Below, piece after piece: positions 1 through 8,482 of a stretch of 64,000 bases of DNA. Below the pieces are notes generated by a model. That model had not been told where the DNA came from. It was given only the letters and a program-made list of their open reading frames with translations, and ran no database searches. The stretch spans positions 1 through 64,000 of the forward strand of contig NZ_JAERRG010000011.1 in NCBI RefSeq assembly GCF_016741935.1, read 5' to 3'. The number at the start of each line of letters is the position of its first letter. Position 1 is the first letter of the stretch. Made by a program: the position numbers and the translations under genes. The stretch is from Streptomyces endocoffeicus (GTDB lineage Bacteria; Actinomycetota; Actinomycetes; Streptomycetales; Streptomycetaceae).

Positions 1-87
1 GGTTCCCGGGTTGCGAACAGTCGCACCGGTGAATCAGTTCTACTTTACTTAATTGAAGAGTGTGCTTGTTCGCTAGAACCCGATAGG
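1..87 (+). other. 23S-5S rRNA intergenic spacer (partial)
   Basis: This stretch precedes a clear 5S rRNA gene and is unusually AT-rich for the window, with a run of T/A around 40-60. It has no coding potential. By position it is the 23S-5S spacer of a ribosomal RNA operon whose 16S and 23S genes lie to the left of the window. I recognise no 23S 3' end within it. Confidence 0.7.
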
Positions 88-206
88 GTTTCGGTGGTCA
101 TTGCGTTAGGGAAACGCCCGGTTACATTCCGAACCCGGAAGCTAAGCCTTTCAGCGCCGATGGTACTGCAGGGGGGACCCTGTGGGAGAGTAGGACGCCG
201 CCGAAC
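88..206 (+). rRNA. rrf: 5S ribosomal RNA
   Basis: The sequence matches the actinobacterial 5S pattern: an opening GTTTCGGTGGTCA that pairs with the closing CGCCGAAC, the conserved internal block CCGAACCCGGAAG, and GGTACTGCAGG in the 3' half. The length of about 119 nt is normal. It is the last gene of the rRNA operon, incorporated into the 50S subunit. A strong intrinsic terminator follows 9 nt later. Confidence 0.95.
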
Positions 207-214
207 AATCTTTG

Positions 215-266
215 AAGGACCCTTGGTCCCAGCGTTCATGCTGGGACCAAGGGTCCTTTTGTTTTT
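215..266 (+). terminator. rRNA operon intrinsic terminator
   Basis: A perfect 19-bp stem (215-233 with 240-258) with a 6-nt loop is followed by a T-rich tract, TTTTGTTTTTT. This is a textbook rho-independent terminator directly after the 5S gene. It separates the rRNA operon from the next protein gene. Confidence 0.95.
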
Positions 267-334
267 TCTGGGCCCGCATCGGTTTGACTGGTGCGGGAGA
301 ATGGCTGCAGTACATGAAGACAGGAGTCATGCCG

Positions 335-2479
335 ATGTCCACCAACTCTCCCGACGACCGGTCGGGCCGCGAGCCGCGGGGCCGGGAAGCCGGCGATCGG
401 CGGGAGGCCCGCGGCTCCGGGCCGCGCCGCGACGGTGGTCGTGGTGGTTTCCGGCGTGACGACCGCCGCGATGAGCGGCCGCGCGGGCCGCGTCGCGATG
501 ATGACCGTGGTGGGTTCCGCCGCGATGACGACCGCGGTGGCATCCGCCGCGATGACCGGCGGGACGAGCGCCGGGATGATCGCCGGGACGACCGGTCGCG
601 TGGCCCGCGTCGGGACGATGAGCGCGGAGGCCGCCCCGGCGGTTATGTGCGCCGCGATGACCGGGGTGGCCGCCCCGCCGGGCGATACGAGCGCCGGGAC
701 GACCGTCGTGATGACCGCCGGGACGACCGTCGTGACGAGCGGCCGCGCGGGCCTCGCCGTGATGACCGCGACGGTGGCTCCCGCCAGGGCGGCTTCCGCC
801 GGGACCGTGACGATCGGCCGGGCTTCCGCCGGGACGATGACCGTGGCGGTTTCCGGCGCGATGACCGCCGGGACGAGCGGCCGCGTGGGCCGCGTCGAGA
901 TGATGACCGTGGTGGGTTCCGCCGCGATGACCGCGATCGTGACCGTGGCGGCCGGGGCGGCGGCTACGAGCGCCGGGATGAGCGGCCTTCGTACCGCCGT
1001 GACGATGACCGTGGTGGGTTCCGGCGAGATGACCGCCGGGATGAGCGGCCTTCGCACCGTCGTGATGACGACCGGGGTGGATTCCGTAGGGACGAGCGGC
1101 CTTCGCACCGTCGTGACGATGACCGTGGTGGTTTCCGGCGGGACGACCGTCGGGATGAGCGGCCTTCGTACCGTCGTGATGACGACCGTGGTGGGTTCCG
1201 GCGAGATGACCGCCGGGACGAGCGGCCCTCGTACCGCCGTGACGACGACCGCAGCGGGTTCCGGCGGGATGAGCGGCGTGACGATCGTCGGGATGACCGT
1301 CGTGACGAGCGGCCGCGTGGGCCTCGCCGTGATGACCGGGACGGTGGTTTCCGGGGTGGTCGGGACGACCGCGGGCCGCGTCGTCCGTATGGTCAGGGAC
1401 AGGGCCGTGACGACCGGCGCTCCGGCGGCGGCGGTGGGTTCAAGCGCCGTGACGACCGCACCGGCGGCTACGGGCGTCGCGAAGAGCGCGGCAGGGACCG
1501 CGACCGCGAGCCGATCAAGCGGCTGCCGATCGCCGAGGACGTCACCGGCGAGGAGATCGACAAGGGCGTGCGGCAGGAGCTGATGAGCCTGCCGAAGACC
1601 CTTGCCGAGGACGTCGCGAAGAACCTCGTCATGGTGGCCAAGCTGCTGGACGACGAGCCCGAGCGGGCGTACCAGTACTCGCGCGTCGCCCTGCGGCTCG
1701 CCTCCCGGGTGGCCGCTGTGCGCGAGGCCGCGGGCTTCGCCTCGTACGCCGTCGGGAAGTACGCCGAGGCGCTCGCGGAGTTCCGCGCCGCGCGCCGGAT
1801 GACCGGCAACTCCGAGCTGTGGCCGGTGATGGCCGACTGCGAGCGTGGCATGGGCCGTCCCGAGCGGGCGCTGGCCATGGCCGGTGAGCCGGAGGTGCAG
1901 AAGCTGGACCGGGCCGGTCAGGTCGAGATGCGGATGGTGGCCGCCGGTGCCCGGCGTGACATGGGCCAGGCCGATGCCGCCGTGGTCACCCTGCAGAGCC
2001 CGGAGTTGGCCTCGAACTCCATCCAGCCCTGGACTGCCCGGCTGCGCTACGCCTACGCCGACGCGCTCCTGGCGGTCGACCGCGAGGACGAGGCCCGCGA
2101 GTGGTTCGCCAAGGCGCTCGAGGCGGATCAGAGCGGGAGCACGGACGCGTCGGACCGGCTCGCCGAGCTGGACGGGGTCGAGTTCGTGGACGCCCTCGAC
2201 CCCGAGGAGGCGGTGGACGGCGACGCTCGTCAGCCGGTCGAGGAGTCGAAGGTCGAGGAGTCGGAGGTCGACCAGCCGGTCGAGGAGTCGGAGGCCCAGG
2301 AGCCGGAGGTCGACGAGGTCCCGTCCGACGAGGACATGGTCGAGACCGAGGCCGAGACCGAGACCGAGGCCGAGGCCGAGGCCGAGGCCGACGATGTCGA
2401 CGACGCCGCCGAGCCGGTGGCCGAGGCGACGTCCGAGGTCCAGGCGGCCCGGTCCGACGAGGACGGCGACGACCGCTGA
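335..2479 (+). CDS. Arg/Asp/Gly-repeat protein with C-terminal TPR-like domain and acidic tail
   Basis: The protein is 714 residues in three parts. Residues about 15-385 are a disordered, highly charged region made of repeats such as RRDDDRGGFRRDD and DERPRGPRR, resembling eukaryotic RGG/RG RNA-binding tracts. Residues about 390-615 are a compact helical, TPR-like region (AYQYSRVALRLASR, AEALAEFRAARR). The last about 95 residues are Glu/Val/Asp-rich repeats ending in an ETEAETEAEA-type tail. The ATG at 335 is chosen because AGGAG lies 8 nt upstream; the in-frame ATG at 329 is too close to it. The gene directly follows an rRNA operon but has its own space after the terminator. Function is unknown; RNA or ribosome association is only an inference from composition and position. 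DNA-level repeats make a long open frame on the opposite strand, which I treat as a shadow. Confidence 0.85.
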   Translation: MSTNSPDDRSGREPRGREAGDRREARGSGPRRDGGRGGFRRDDRRDERPRGPRRDDDRGGFRRDDDRGGIRRDDRRDERRDDRRDDRSRGPRRDDERGGRPGGYVRRDDRGGRPAGRYERRDDRRDDRRDDRRDERPRGPRRDDRDGGSRQGGFRRDRDDRPGFRRDDDRGGFRRDDRRDERPRGPRRDDDRGGFRRDDRDRDRGGRGGGYERRDERPSYRRDDDRGGFRRDDRRDERPSHRRDDDRGGFRRDERPSHRRDDDRGGFRRDDRRDERPSYRRDDDRGGFRRDDRRDERPSYRRDDDRSGFRRDERRDDRRDDRRDERPRGPRRDDRDGGFRGGRDDRGPRRPYGQGQGRDDRRSGGGGGFKRRDDRTGGYGRREERGRDRDREPIKRLPIAEDVTGEEIDKGVRQELMSLPKTLAEDVAKNLVMVAKLLDDEPERAYQYSRVALRLASRVAAVREAAGFASYAVGKYAEALAEFRAARRMTGNSELWPVMADCERGMGRPERALAMAGEPEVQKLDRAGQVEMRMVAAGARRDMGQADAAVVTLQSPELASNSIQPWTARLRYAYADALLAVDREDEAREWFAKALEADQSGSTDASDRLAELDGVEFVDALDPEEAVDGDARQPVEESKVEESEVDQPVEESEAQEPEVDEVPSDEDMVETEAETETEAEAEAEADDVDDAAEPVAEATSEVQAARSDEDGDDR

Positions 2480-2492
2480 CGCCATGACATGA

Positions 2493-2525
2493 GGGGGCGG
2501 GATCCCGGACCGGGATCCCGCCCCC
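2493..2525. terminator. Bidirectional hairpin terminator
   Basis: A 16-nt arm GGGGGCGGGATCCCGG is followed almost at once by its reverse complement (2510-2525), giving a very stable hairpin. It lies between two convergent genes, the Arg/Asp-repeat gene ending at 2479 and the DUF1015 gene ending at 2550, so it can serve both strands. There is only a short T run on the right side. Confidence 0.8.
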
Positions 2526-2549
2526 TTCGCATGTCCGCCCCCGAAGGGC

Positions 2550-3929
2550 TCAGCCCAGCGTCAGGCTCCGCAGTACCAGACCCGTCGCCGGCTTCGGCCC
2601 GAAGGACGTCGACTTGTGGGGCATCGCGATGCCCTGCCGCGCCAGCTCGTGCACCACGTCCTCGCGTACCGGATGCATCAGCACCACCGTGCCGCCCAGC
2701 CGTTCCGCCTGCTCGACGGCCGCCGTCGGATCGTGGAGGTAGCCGATGTGCTCGGGCGTGTCCGGGACGTGCCACAGATGGTCCAGCAGGGTGTGGTGGA
2801 GCACCGTGGCGTCCAGCGTCCGCCATGCCTCGGGTCGTCCGTCGGGGACCGTACGGGCCAGCAGCTCCGGGTCCGGCCGGTCCAGGAGGTGGAAGCGGCC
2901 GCCCCCGGCCAGCAGGAAGGCGTTCGGAGCGCCGGGCTCGGCACGCGCCGCCTCGGCGGCCTCGGCGAGGGTTTCCAGGGCGCGCGGAAGCGGGCCGTCG
3001 ACCGTCCGCACCCGGAAGGCGCGCCGCACCGCCGGAAGCGCCTCCTCCGGGGACAGCCGGCGGAGCAGCCGGTGGATGGCCCGGACCCGGAGCGGATAGC
3101 GGGCGGTGTCGACGAGCAGGACGAGCCCGAAGTCCCAGGGGCCGGGCTCCCGTCGCTCCTCGCGCAGCCGCAGATAGGTGGCCCAGCGGTGGTGGCCGTC
3201 GGCGATGAGGGCCTGGTGGTGGCGGAGGTCGGTGGAGACCGCCACGAGGTCGGCGGGGTTCGTGACCCGCCACAGATGGTGGTCGACGCCGTCCTCGGTG
3301 GTCGTGGAGAGCAACGGCTCGCGCAGGATGGTGCGTTCGATGACCCGCGCCGCCCCGCCGGTGCCGGGCCCGGCGGCTCCGCTCCCTGAGGGCTCGTCGG
3401 GCTCGTTTCCCGAAGTCCCGTTCCCGTTCCCGTTCCCGTTGCCGTTTCCGTTGCCGCGGTAGGCGAGCAGCAGCGGCTCCAGATGGGCGGCGGTGGCGCG
3501 CATCAGATCGGCTCGGTCTTCGACGACATGCGGCATGACCTCCTCGTGGGGGAGGACGATGCCCTCCTCTCGGGGGCTCAGCCGCAGCGCGCCGATCAGC
3601 CCGCGCTGGAGGGCCGGGCCGTCGCGCTGCTCATAGACGTAGAGCGCGGGTTCGGGGTCCGGGGCGAGCACTCCGTCCGCCTGCCAGCGGCGCAGCGTCT
3701 CGGCGGCCTGGCGGTGGCGGGCCTCCGGGGTCCCGGCCTGCGGCAGGATCAGCCGGACGATGTTGTACGGGTCCGCCGTCTCGAGCTCGCGCAGGCCCTC
3801 GGGCCTGACCACCACGTCGTAGGGCGGTGAGGTGACGGCGGCGAGACTGCCGACCCGCTCCGCGACATAGCGCAACCCCCGGAAGGGGGTGAGCTGCAGA
3901 CCTTGTCCGCCAGGCCCTGGAATGCTCAT
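2550..3929 (-). CDS. DUF1015 domain-containing protein
   Basis: The 459-residue protein has the features I associate with DUF1015: an N-terminal LTPFRGLRYV, a SPPYDVV motif, DPYNIVRL, ALIADGHHRWATYLR in the middle and a C-terminal MPHKSTSFGPKPATGLVLR. Members are widespread in bacteria, often near serine biosynthesis genes, with no firmly established biochemical role. Residues about 163-176 are a GNGNGN run encoded by a hexanucleotide-like tandem repeat, probably an expanded surface loop. The ATG at 3929 has no good ribosome binding site, but TAACAT about 8 nt upstream could be a -10 box for a leaderless transcript. It is divergent from the HAD phosphatase gene with a 76-bp gap. Confidence 0.9.
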   Translation of the reverse strand: MSIPGPGGQGLQLTPFRGLRYVAERVGSLAAVTSPPYDVVVRPEGLRELETADPYNIVRLILPQAGTPEARHRQAAETLRRWQADGVLAPDPEPALYVYEQRDGPALQRGLIGALRLSPREEGIVLPHEEVMPHVVEDRADLMRATAAHLEPLLLAYRGNGNGNGNGNGNGTSGNEPDEPSGSGAAGPGTGGAARVIERTILREPLLSTTTEDGVDHHLWRVTNPADLVAVSTDLRHHQALIADGHHRWATYLRLREERREPGPWDFGLVLLVDTARYPLRVRAIHRLLRRLSPEEALPAVRRAFRVRTVDGPLPRALETLAEAAEAARAEPGAPNAFLLAGGGRFHLLDRPDPELLARTVPDGRPEAWRTLDATVLHHTLLDHLWHVPDTPEHIGYLHDPTAAVEQAERLGGTVVLMHPVREDVVHELARQGIAMPHKSTSFGPKPATGLVLRSLTLG

Positions 3930-4005
3930 CAGTGAATGTTATGCCCCGCGCGGCGATACGCGATGATCGGGGGAGAAGCGCACAGATCTGCGAGGAGTGG
4001 CCCCC

Positions 4006-5043
4006 ATGAACCAGCCCGTCCGCACCCGGCCCGAGGCGAGCCGGCAGTCGCTGAACGAGGCGTACGACACGGCCCTGCTGGACCTCGACGGGGTGGTGTA
4101 CGCGGGCGGCGAGGCCATTGACCATGCCGTGGAGTCGCTGGTCACCGCGCGGGACGGCGGGATGCGGCTGGCGTATGTGACCAACAACGCGCTGCGGACG
4201 CCGGAGGCGGTGGCGGAGCATCTCACCCGGCTCGGGATGCCCGCCACCCCCGACGATGTGATCACCTCCGCGCAGGCGGTCGCCCGGCTGATCTCCGAGC
4301 AGCTGCCGAAGGGGGCCCGGGTGCTGGTGATCGGCGGGGAGGGGCTGCGGGTGGCGCTGCGCGAGCGCGGGCTGACGCCGGTGGACTCGGCGGACGACGA
4401 CCCGGCGGCGGTGGCACAGGGGTACGGCGGGCCGGACATGCCTTGGGCGCGGCTGATGGAGGCGGGGTACGCGGTGGCGCGCGGGGTGCCGTGGTTCGCC
4501 TCCAACCTGGACCTGACGATCCCCAGCGGACGGGGCATCGCCCCGGGCAACGGCGCGGCGGTGGAGGTCGTGCGCATCGTGGCGGGCACGTCCCCGCAGG
4601 CCGCGGGGAAGCCGCTGCCGCCGATGCACCGGGAGACGATCCTGCGGACCGGTGCCCGGCGGCCGCTGGTGGTCGGGGACCGGCTGGACACCGATATCGA
4701 GGGCGCGTACGCGGGCGGGGTGGACTCGCTGCTGGTGCTGACCGGGGTGACCACGGCCGCACAGCTGCTGGCCGCCGAGCCCGGGCACCGGCCGTCGTTT
4801 GTGGACCGCGACTTGCGGGGGCTGCTCACCCCGCAGCCGGAGGTGGCGCACGACGGGGAGTCGGGCGGCTTCCGGTGCGGGGGCTGGGCGGCGTGGGTCG
4901 AGAACGGCGCGCTGGTGCTGGAGGGCGGGGGCGAGGAGCCGCTGGACGGGCTGCGGGCGCTGTGCGCGGCGGCGTGGTCCGGGGCGGGGGACGGTGTGAG
5001 CGGCGCGGACGCCGGGAAGGCTCTGGCCCGGCTGGGGTTGTGA
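4006..5043 (+). CDS. HAD-IIA family phosphatase (NagD-like)
   Basis: The 345-residue protein carries the HAD motif I LLDLDGVVYAG near residue 25, the motif II region YVTNNALRTPEAV, and motif IV VGDRLDTDIEGAYAGG near residue 230. The layout fits subclass IIA (capped phosphatases acting on nucleotides, phosphoglycolate or p-nitrophenyl phosphate); the true substrate cannot be read from sequence. The ATG at 4006 has GAGGAG 8 nt upstream. In Streptomyces such a gene lies in the tlyA-nadK-recN neighbourhood, which is also the case here. The stop is followed within 10 nt by a 23-bp tandem repeat. Confidence 0.9.
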   Translation: MNQPVRTRPEASRQSLNEAYDTALLDLDGVVYAGGEAIDHAVESLVTARDGGMRLAYVTNNALRTPEAVAEHLTRLGMPATPDDVITSAQAVARLISEQLPKGARVLVIGGEGLRVALRERGLTPVDSADDDPAAVAQGYGGPDMPWARLMEAGYAVARGVPWFASNLDLTIPSGRGIAPGNGAAVEVVRIVAGTSPQAAGKPLPPMHRETILRTGARRPLVVGDRLDTDIEGAYAGGVDSLLVLTGVTTAAQLLAAEPGHRPSFVDRDLRGLLTPQPEVAHDGESGGFRCGGWAAWVENGALVLEGGGEEPLDGLRALCAAAWSGAGDGVSGADAGKALARLGL

Positions 5044-5052
5044 GCCGCCGCG

Positions 5053-5160
5053 GCTGGGACTCCGCGCCGACGGAGGCTGGGGCTCCGCGCTGACGGAGGC
5101 TGGGACTTCGAGCCGACGGGGGATGGGGCTCCGCGCCGACGGGGGATGGGACTTCGAGCG
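5053..5160. repeat. 23-bp tandem repeat behind the HAD gene stop
   Basis: Four full units and one partial unit of 23 bp start at 5053, 5076, 5099, 5122 and 5145. The consensus is close to GCTGGGGCTCCGCGCCGACG plus GAG. Alternate units share the variant ACTTCGAGCC, which suggests a 46-bp higher-order duplication. The array starts 10 nt after a stop codon and contains no evident hairpin with a U tract. Confidence 0.85.
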
Positions 5161-5246
5161 CCGCCGCGGCCGAGGTTCTGAGCCGACGAGGGCTGTGCGG
5201 CCGAACTCGCGCTCCGGGGAGCCCGCATGGATGCGACCAGCAGGAC

Positions 5247-5265
5247 TTAGGGTAACCTAACTTAA
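5247..5265. promoter_or_regulatory. Candidate iron box (DmdR/IdeR/DtxR-type operator)
   Basis: TTAGGGTAACCTAACTTAA matches the DtxR/IdeR/DmdR consensus TTAGGTTAGGCTAACCTAA at 15 of 19 positions. It lies about 40 nt upstream of an operon encoding a siderophore-type ABC importer. In Streptomyces, DmdR1 with Fe(II) represses such promoters. The site and its context support iron-repressed transcription of 5306-8372. Confidence 0.8.
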
Positions 5266-5305
5266 CCTGAGTCCTGATCGGCCGTGCTGTGAGGTGGAGT
5301 TCCGC

Positions 5306-6355
5306 GTGACCCTGGTCAGTCCGGCGAAAGCCGGGACCGAGACAGCGAGCGCGCCGCCCCGGTGGCGCACCGCGCGCCGTGTGACCGGATTGGCCGTCTC
5401 GCTGGGCGTGCTGCTGGCGATCGCCGCGGCGTCCATCGCGATCGGCGCCAAACCGATTCCGCTGGACCAGGTGTGGCACGGGCTGTTCCACTACAGCGGC
5501 AGCGACACCGATGTGGTGATCCGGGACGTACGGCTGCCGCGCACCATCCTCGGGCTGCTCGTCGGCGTCGGCCTCGGCCTCGCGGGCGCGGTCATCCAGG
5601 CCCTCACCCGCAACCCGCTGGCCGACCCGGGGCTGCTGGGGCTGAACGCGGGCGCGTCCGCCGCCGTCGTCTCGGCCATCAGCTTCCTCGGCGTCACCTC
5701 CCTCACCGGCTATGTGTGGTTCGCGTTCCTCGGCACCGCCGTCGTGTCCGTGCTGGTCTACGCGCTCGGCGGCAGCCGGAGCGCCACCCCGGTGCGGCTC
5801 GCGCTCGCCGGGACGGCGGTGTACGCGGCGCTCTACGGATACGTCAACGCCGTGGAGCTGCTGGACACCGCCGCGCTCGACAAGATGCGCTTCTGGACGG
5901 TGGGTTCACTCGCCTCCGCCAATATGACGGTGCTCCGGCAGGTGGCCCCGTTCCTCCTGGTCGGCGCCGTGCTGGCGGTTCTGCTGGGCCGTTCGCTGAA
6001 CGCCGTGGCGCTCGGCGACGACACCGCCCGCGCGCTCGGCAGCAACCTCAACCGCACCCGGGCGCTCTCGATGATCGCGGTCACCCTGCTGTGCGGGGCC
6101 GCGACCGCCGCCTGCGGCCCGATCGCGTTCGTCGGGCTGATCGTGCCGCATCTGGTCCGCGCGCTCACCGGGCCCGATATGCGCTGGATCCTGCCGTATG
6201 CCGCGGTGCTCTCGCCCGTTCTGCTGCTGGGCGCCGATGTGGTCGGGCGGTTGGTCACCCGGCCCGCGGAGCTCCAGGTCGGCGTCGTCACCACCTTCAT
6301 CGGCGGGCCCCTCTTCATCTACCTCGTACGCCGCCGAAGGATGGCCCAACTGTGA
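5306..6355 (+). CDS. FecCD-family iron-siderophore ABC permease, first subunit
   Basis: The 349-residue integral membrane protein has about nine hydrophobic segments and FecCD hallmarks: VRLPRTILGLLVGVGLGLAGA, IQALTRNPLADPGLLGLNAGA, and near the C-terminus CGPIAFVGLIVPHLVRALTG. The GTG at 5306 is preferred over GTG 5294 because GGTGGAG sits 6 nt upstream of it. It pairs with the next gene to form the membrane channel of a ferric-siderophore importer. It overlaps the second permease by 4 bp (GTGA). A candidate iron box lies upstream at 5247. No periplasmic-type binding lipoprotein gene is adjacent. Confidence 0.93.
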   Translation: MTLVSPAKAGTETASAPPRWRTARRVTGLAVSLGVLLAIAAASIAIGAKPIPLDQVWHGLFHYSGSDTDVVIRDVRLPRTILGLLVGVGLGLAGAVIQALTRNPLADPGLLGLNAGASAAVVSAISFLGVTSLTGYVWFAFLGTAVVSVLVYALGGSRSATPVRLALAGTAVYAALYGYVNAVELLDTAALDKMRFWTVGSLASANMTVLRQVAPFLLVGAVLAVLLGRSLNAVALGDDTARALGSNLNRTRALSMIAVTLLCGAATAACGPIAFVGLIVPHLVRALTGPDMRWILPYAAVLSPVLLLGADVVGRLVTRPAELQVGVVTTFIGGPLFIYLVRRRRMAQL

Positions 6356-7416
6356 ACGCGAGCAAGCGCACCGCCAAGTCCGGGACGCGCGGGGTCACGC
6401 TGCGCACCGCCGGTCTCTCGCTGCGCCTGGACGTCCGCGGCGCGGTCGTGGGGCTGCTGCTGATCGCCGTGGCGCTCGTGATGAGCGTCGTGCTGATCGG
6501 CACCGGCGACTTCCCCATCGCTCCCGCCGATGTGGTGCGGACACTGCTCGGCAACGGCACCGTGGCCCAGGACTTCATCGTCAACGAACTGCGGCTGCCG
6601 CGGGTGCTGGTGGGGCTGCTCGTCGGGGCGGCCCTGGGGATGGGCGGGGCGATCTTCCAGTCCATCTCCCGCAATCCGCTGGGCAGTCCGGATGTGATCG
6701 GCCTCGGCCAGGGGGCGGCGGCCGGGGCGCTCACGGCCATCGTGCTGGTCAAGGGCGATTCGAACGCGGTCGCCACCGGGGCCGTCCTCGGCGGGGTGCT
6801 GACCGGACTGGCCGTCTACGCGCTGGCCTGGCGGCAGGGCGTCCACGGCTATCGGCTGGTCCTCGTGGGCATCGGCACCTCCGCGACGTTCACCGCCGTC
6901 AACGGCTATCTGCTCACCCAGGCCCGCCATGAGGACGCGGCACGCGCGGTGATGTGGCTGACCGGCTCGCTGAACGGCCGCGACTGGGACCAGGTCTGGC
7001 CGCTGCTGGCCGTCTGCGCGGTGCTCATGCCCGTGGTCCTCGGGCAGGCGCCGAATCTGCGGATGCTGGAGATGGGCGACGACAGCGCCTACGCCCTCGG
7101 GGTGCGGGTGGAGCGGACCCGGATGGTGCTGATGGGCGCGGCCGTGCTGCTGGTCGCGTCCGCCACGGCCGCCGCCGGGCCCGTCGCCTTCGTGGCGCTC
7201 GTCGCCCCGCAGCTGGCCCGCAGGCTCACCCGCTCGCCCGGTCCGAACCTGCTCCCCGCGGCCTGGATGGGCGCCGCGCTGCTCGTCACCGCCGACTGGG
7301 CCGCCCAGCGCGCCTTCGGGGCCGATCAGCTGCCGGTGGGGGTGCTCACCGGGATGCTGGGCGGCGCCTATCTGCTGTGGCTGCTGGTGACCGAACGCAG
7401 GGCGGGGCGGATATGA
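6352..7416 (+). CDS. FecCD-family iron-siderophore ABC permease, second subunit
   Basis: The 354-residue polytopic membrane protein has LRLPRVLVGLLVGAALGMGGAI, SISRNPLGSPDVIGLGQGAA and AAGPVAFVALVAPQLARRL, the FepG/FecCD signatures. The start is GTG 6352 in a GTGA overlap with the first permease, implying translational coupling. It also overlaps the ATPase gene by 4 bp (ATGA). It is the heteromeric partner of the first permease. The exact siderophore cannot be told; the downstream ATPase most resembles the enterobactin-type FepC. Confidence 0.93.
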   Translation: MNASKRTAKSGTRGVTLRTAGLSLRLDVRGAVVGLLLIAVALVMSVVLIGTGDFPIAPADVVRTLLGNGTVAQDFIVNELRLPRVLVGLLVGAALGMGGAIFQSISRNPLGSPDVIGLGQGAAAGALTAIVLVKGDSNAVATGAVLGGVLTGLAVYALAWRQGVHGYRLVLVGIGTSATFTAVNGYLLTQARHEDAARAVMWLTGSLNGRDWDQVWPLLAVCAVLMPVVLGQAPNLRMLEMGDDSAYALGVRVERTRMVLMGAAVLLVASATAAAGPVAFVALVAPQLARRLTRSPGPNLLPAAWMGAALLVTADWAAQRAFGADQLPVGVLTGMLGGAYLLWLLVTERRAGRI

Positions 7417-8372
7417 CGACGGTGGACACGACCCGGACGGAAACTGTGGACACGACCCGGACGGAAGACGACATGGACAAGGACACCCGGCAGACCGTGG
7501 CTTCCAGCACGAGTGGCACCCAGGACCAGCGGCAGCGGCAGCGGCTCATGGCGGAGGGGCTGACCCTCGCCTACGACCGGCGCACGGTCGCCGAGAAGCT
7601 GTCCGTGACCATCCCCGACCACTCCTTCACGGTCATCGTCGGGCCGAACGCCTGCGGGAAGTCGACCCTGCTGCGCGCCCTGTCCCGGATGCTCAAGCCG
7701 GCGGCCGGATCGGTGCTGCTGGACGGGCAGTCGATCGGCTCGCTGCCCGCCAAGAAGGTGGCCCGCACCCTCGGGCTGCTGCCCCAGTCCTCGATCGCCC
7801 CGGACGGGATCACCGTCGCCGACCTGGTCGCCCGAGGCCGCTATCCGCACCAGGGGCTGCTGCGGCAGTGGTCGGAGACGGACGAGCGGATCGTCGACGA
7901 ATCGATGGCGGCGACCGGGGTGGCGGAGCTCGCGGATCGCTATGTCGACGAATTGTCCGGCGGTCAGCGCCAGCGGGTGTGGATCGCGATGGCCATCGCC
8001 CAGCAGACCCCGCTGCTGCTCCTCGACGAGCCCACGACCTATCTGGACATCCAGCACCAGATCGATGTGCTGGACCTGTGTGCCCAGCTCCATGAGGAGC
8101 AGGGCCGCACCCTCGTCGCCGTGCTGCACGATCTGAACCACGCCGCCCGCTACGCCACCCATCTGATCGCGATGCGGGGCGGGGAGGTCGTCGCGGAGGG
8201 GGTGCCGGGGGACGTGGTCACGGCGGGGCTGGTGGAGCGGGTCTTCGGGCTGCGCTGCCAGGTGATCGACGACCCGGAGACGGGGACACCGCTGGTCATC
8301 CCGGCCGCCCGCCGGTCCCGTACGGCAGGGGCGGAGGCGCCTCTGGCGACCGCCGCGGTGAGCGAGTCCTGA
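7413..8372 (+). CDS. FepC-like siderophore ABC transporter ATPase
   Basis: The 319-residue cytoplasmic ATPase has Walker A GPNACGKST at about residues 77-85, signature LSGGQRQR near 183, Walker B LLLLDEPTT near 203 and H-loop VLHDLNHA. The stretch LVARGRYPHQGLL and the C-terminal FGLRCQVIDDPETGTPLV strongly recall FepC of enteric bacteria. The Walker A has Ala where most ABC proteins have Gly, a substitution tolerated in this subfamily as far as I recall. The N-terminus has a tandem duplication of the heptad VDTTRTE from a 24-bp DNA repeat. Later ATG codons (7473, 7548) could be the true start. Confidence 0.93.
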   Translation: MTTVDTTRTETVDTTRTEDDMDKDTRQTVASSTSGTQDQRQRQRLMAEGLTLAYDRRTVAEKLSVTIPDHSFTVIVGPNACGKSTLLRALSRMLKPAAGSVLLDGQSIGSLPAKKVARTLGLLPQSSIAPDGITVADLVARGRYPHQGLLRQWSETDERIVDESMAATGVAELADRYVDELSGGQRQRVWIAMAIAQQTPLLLLDEPTTYLDIQHQIDVLDLCAQLHEEQGRTLVAVLHDLNHAARYATHLIAMRGGEVVAEGVPGDVVTAGLVERVFGLRCQVIDDPETGTPLVIPAARRSRTAGAEAPLATAAVSES

Positions 8373-8482
8373 GGGGCGGCGCGGAGTGGGGGCGCCTGGA
8401 GTGGGGCAATGCTCGGGCCGGAGCAGGGCTCGGGGCGGGGCGGGGCCCCGGGGTGGGGCAGGGCCCGGGGTGGGGCGCTTGT

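Noticed and set aside
236..2485. 749-codon open frame antisense to the Arg/Asp-repeat gene
   Set aside because: It arises from repetitive GC-rich codons; its composition is the complement of the repeats, it has no ribosome binding site, and the plus-strand gene has a good start and domain structure.
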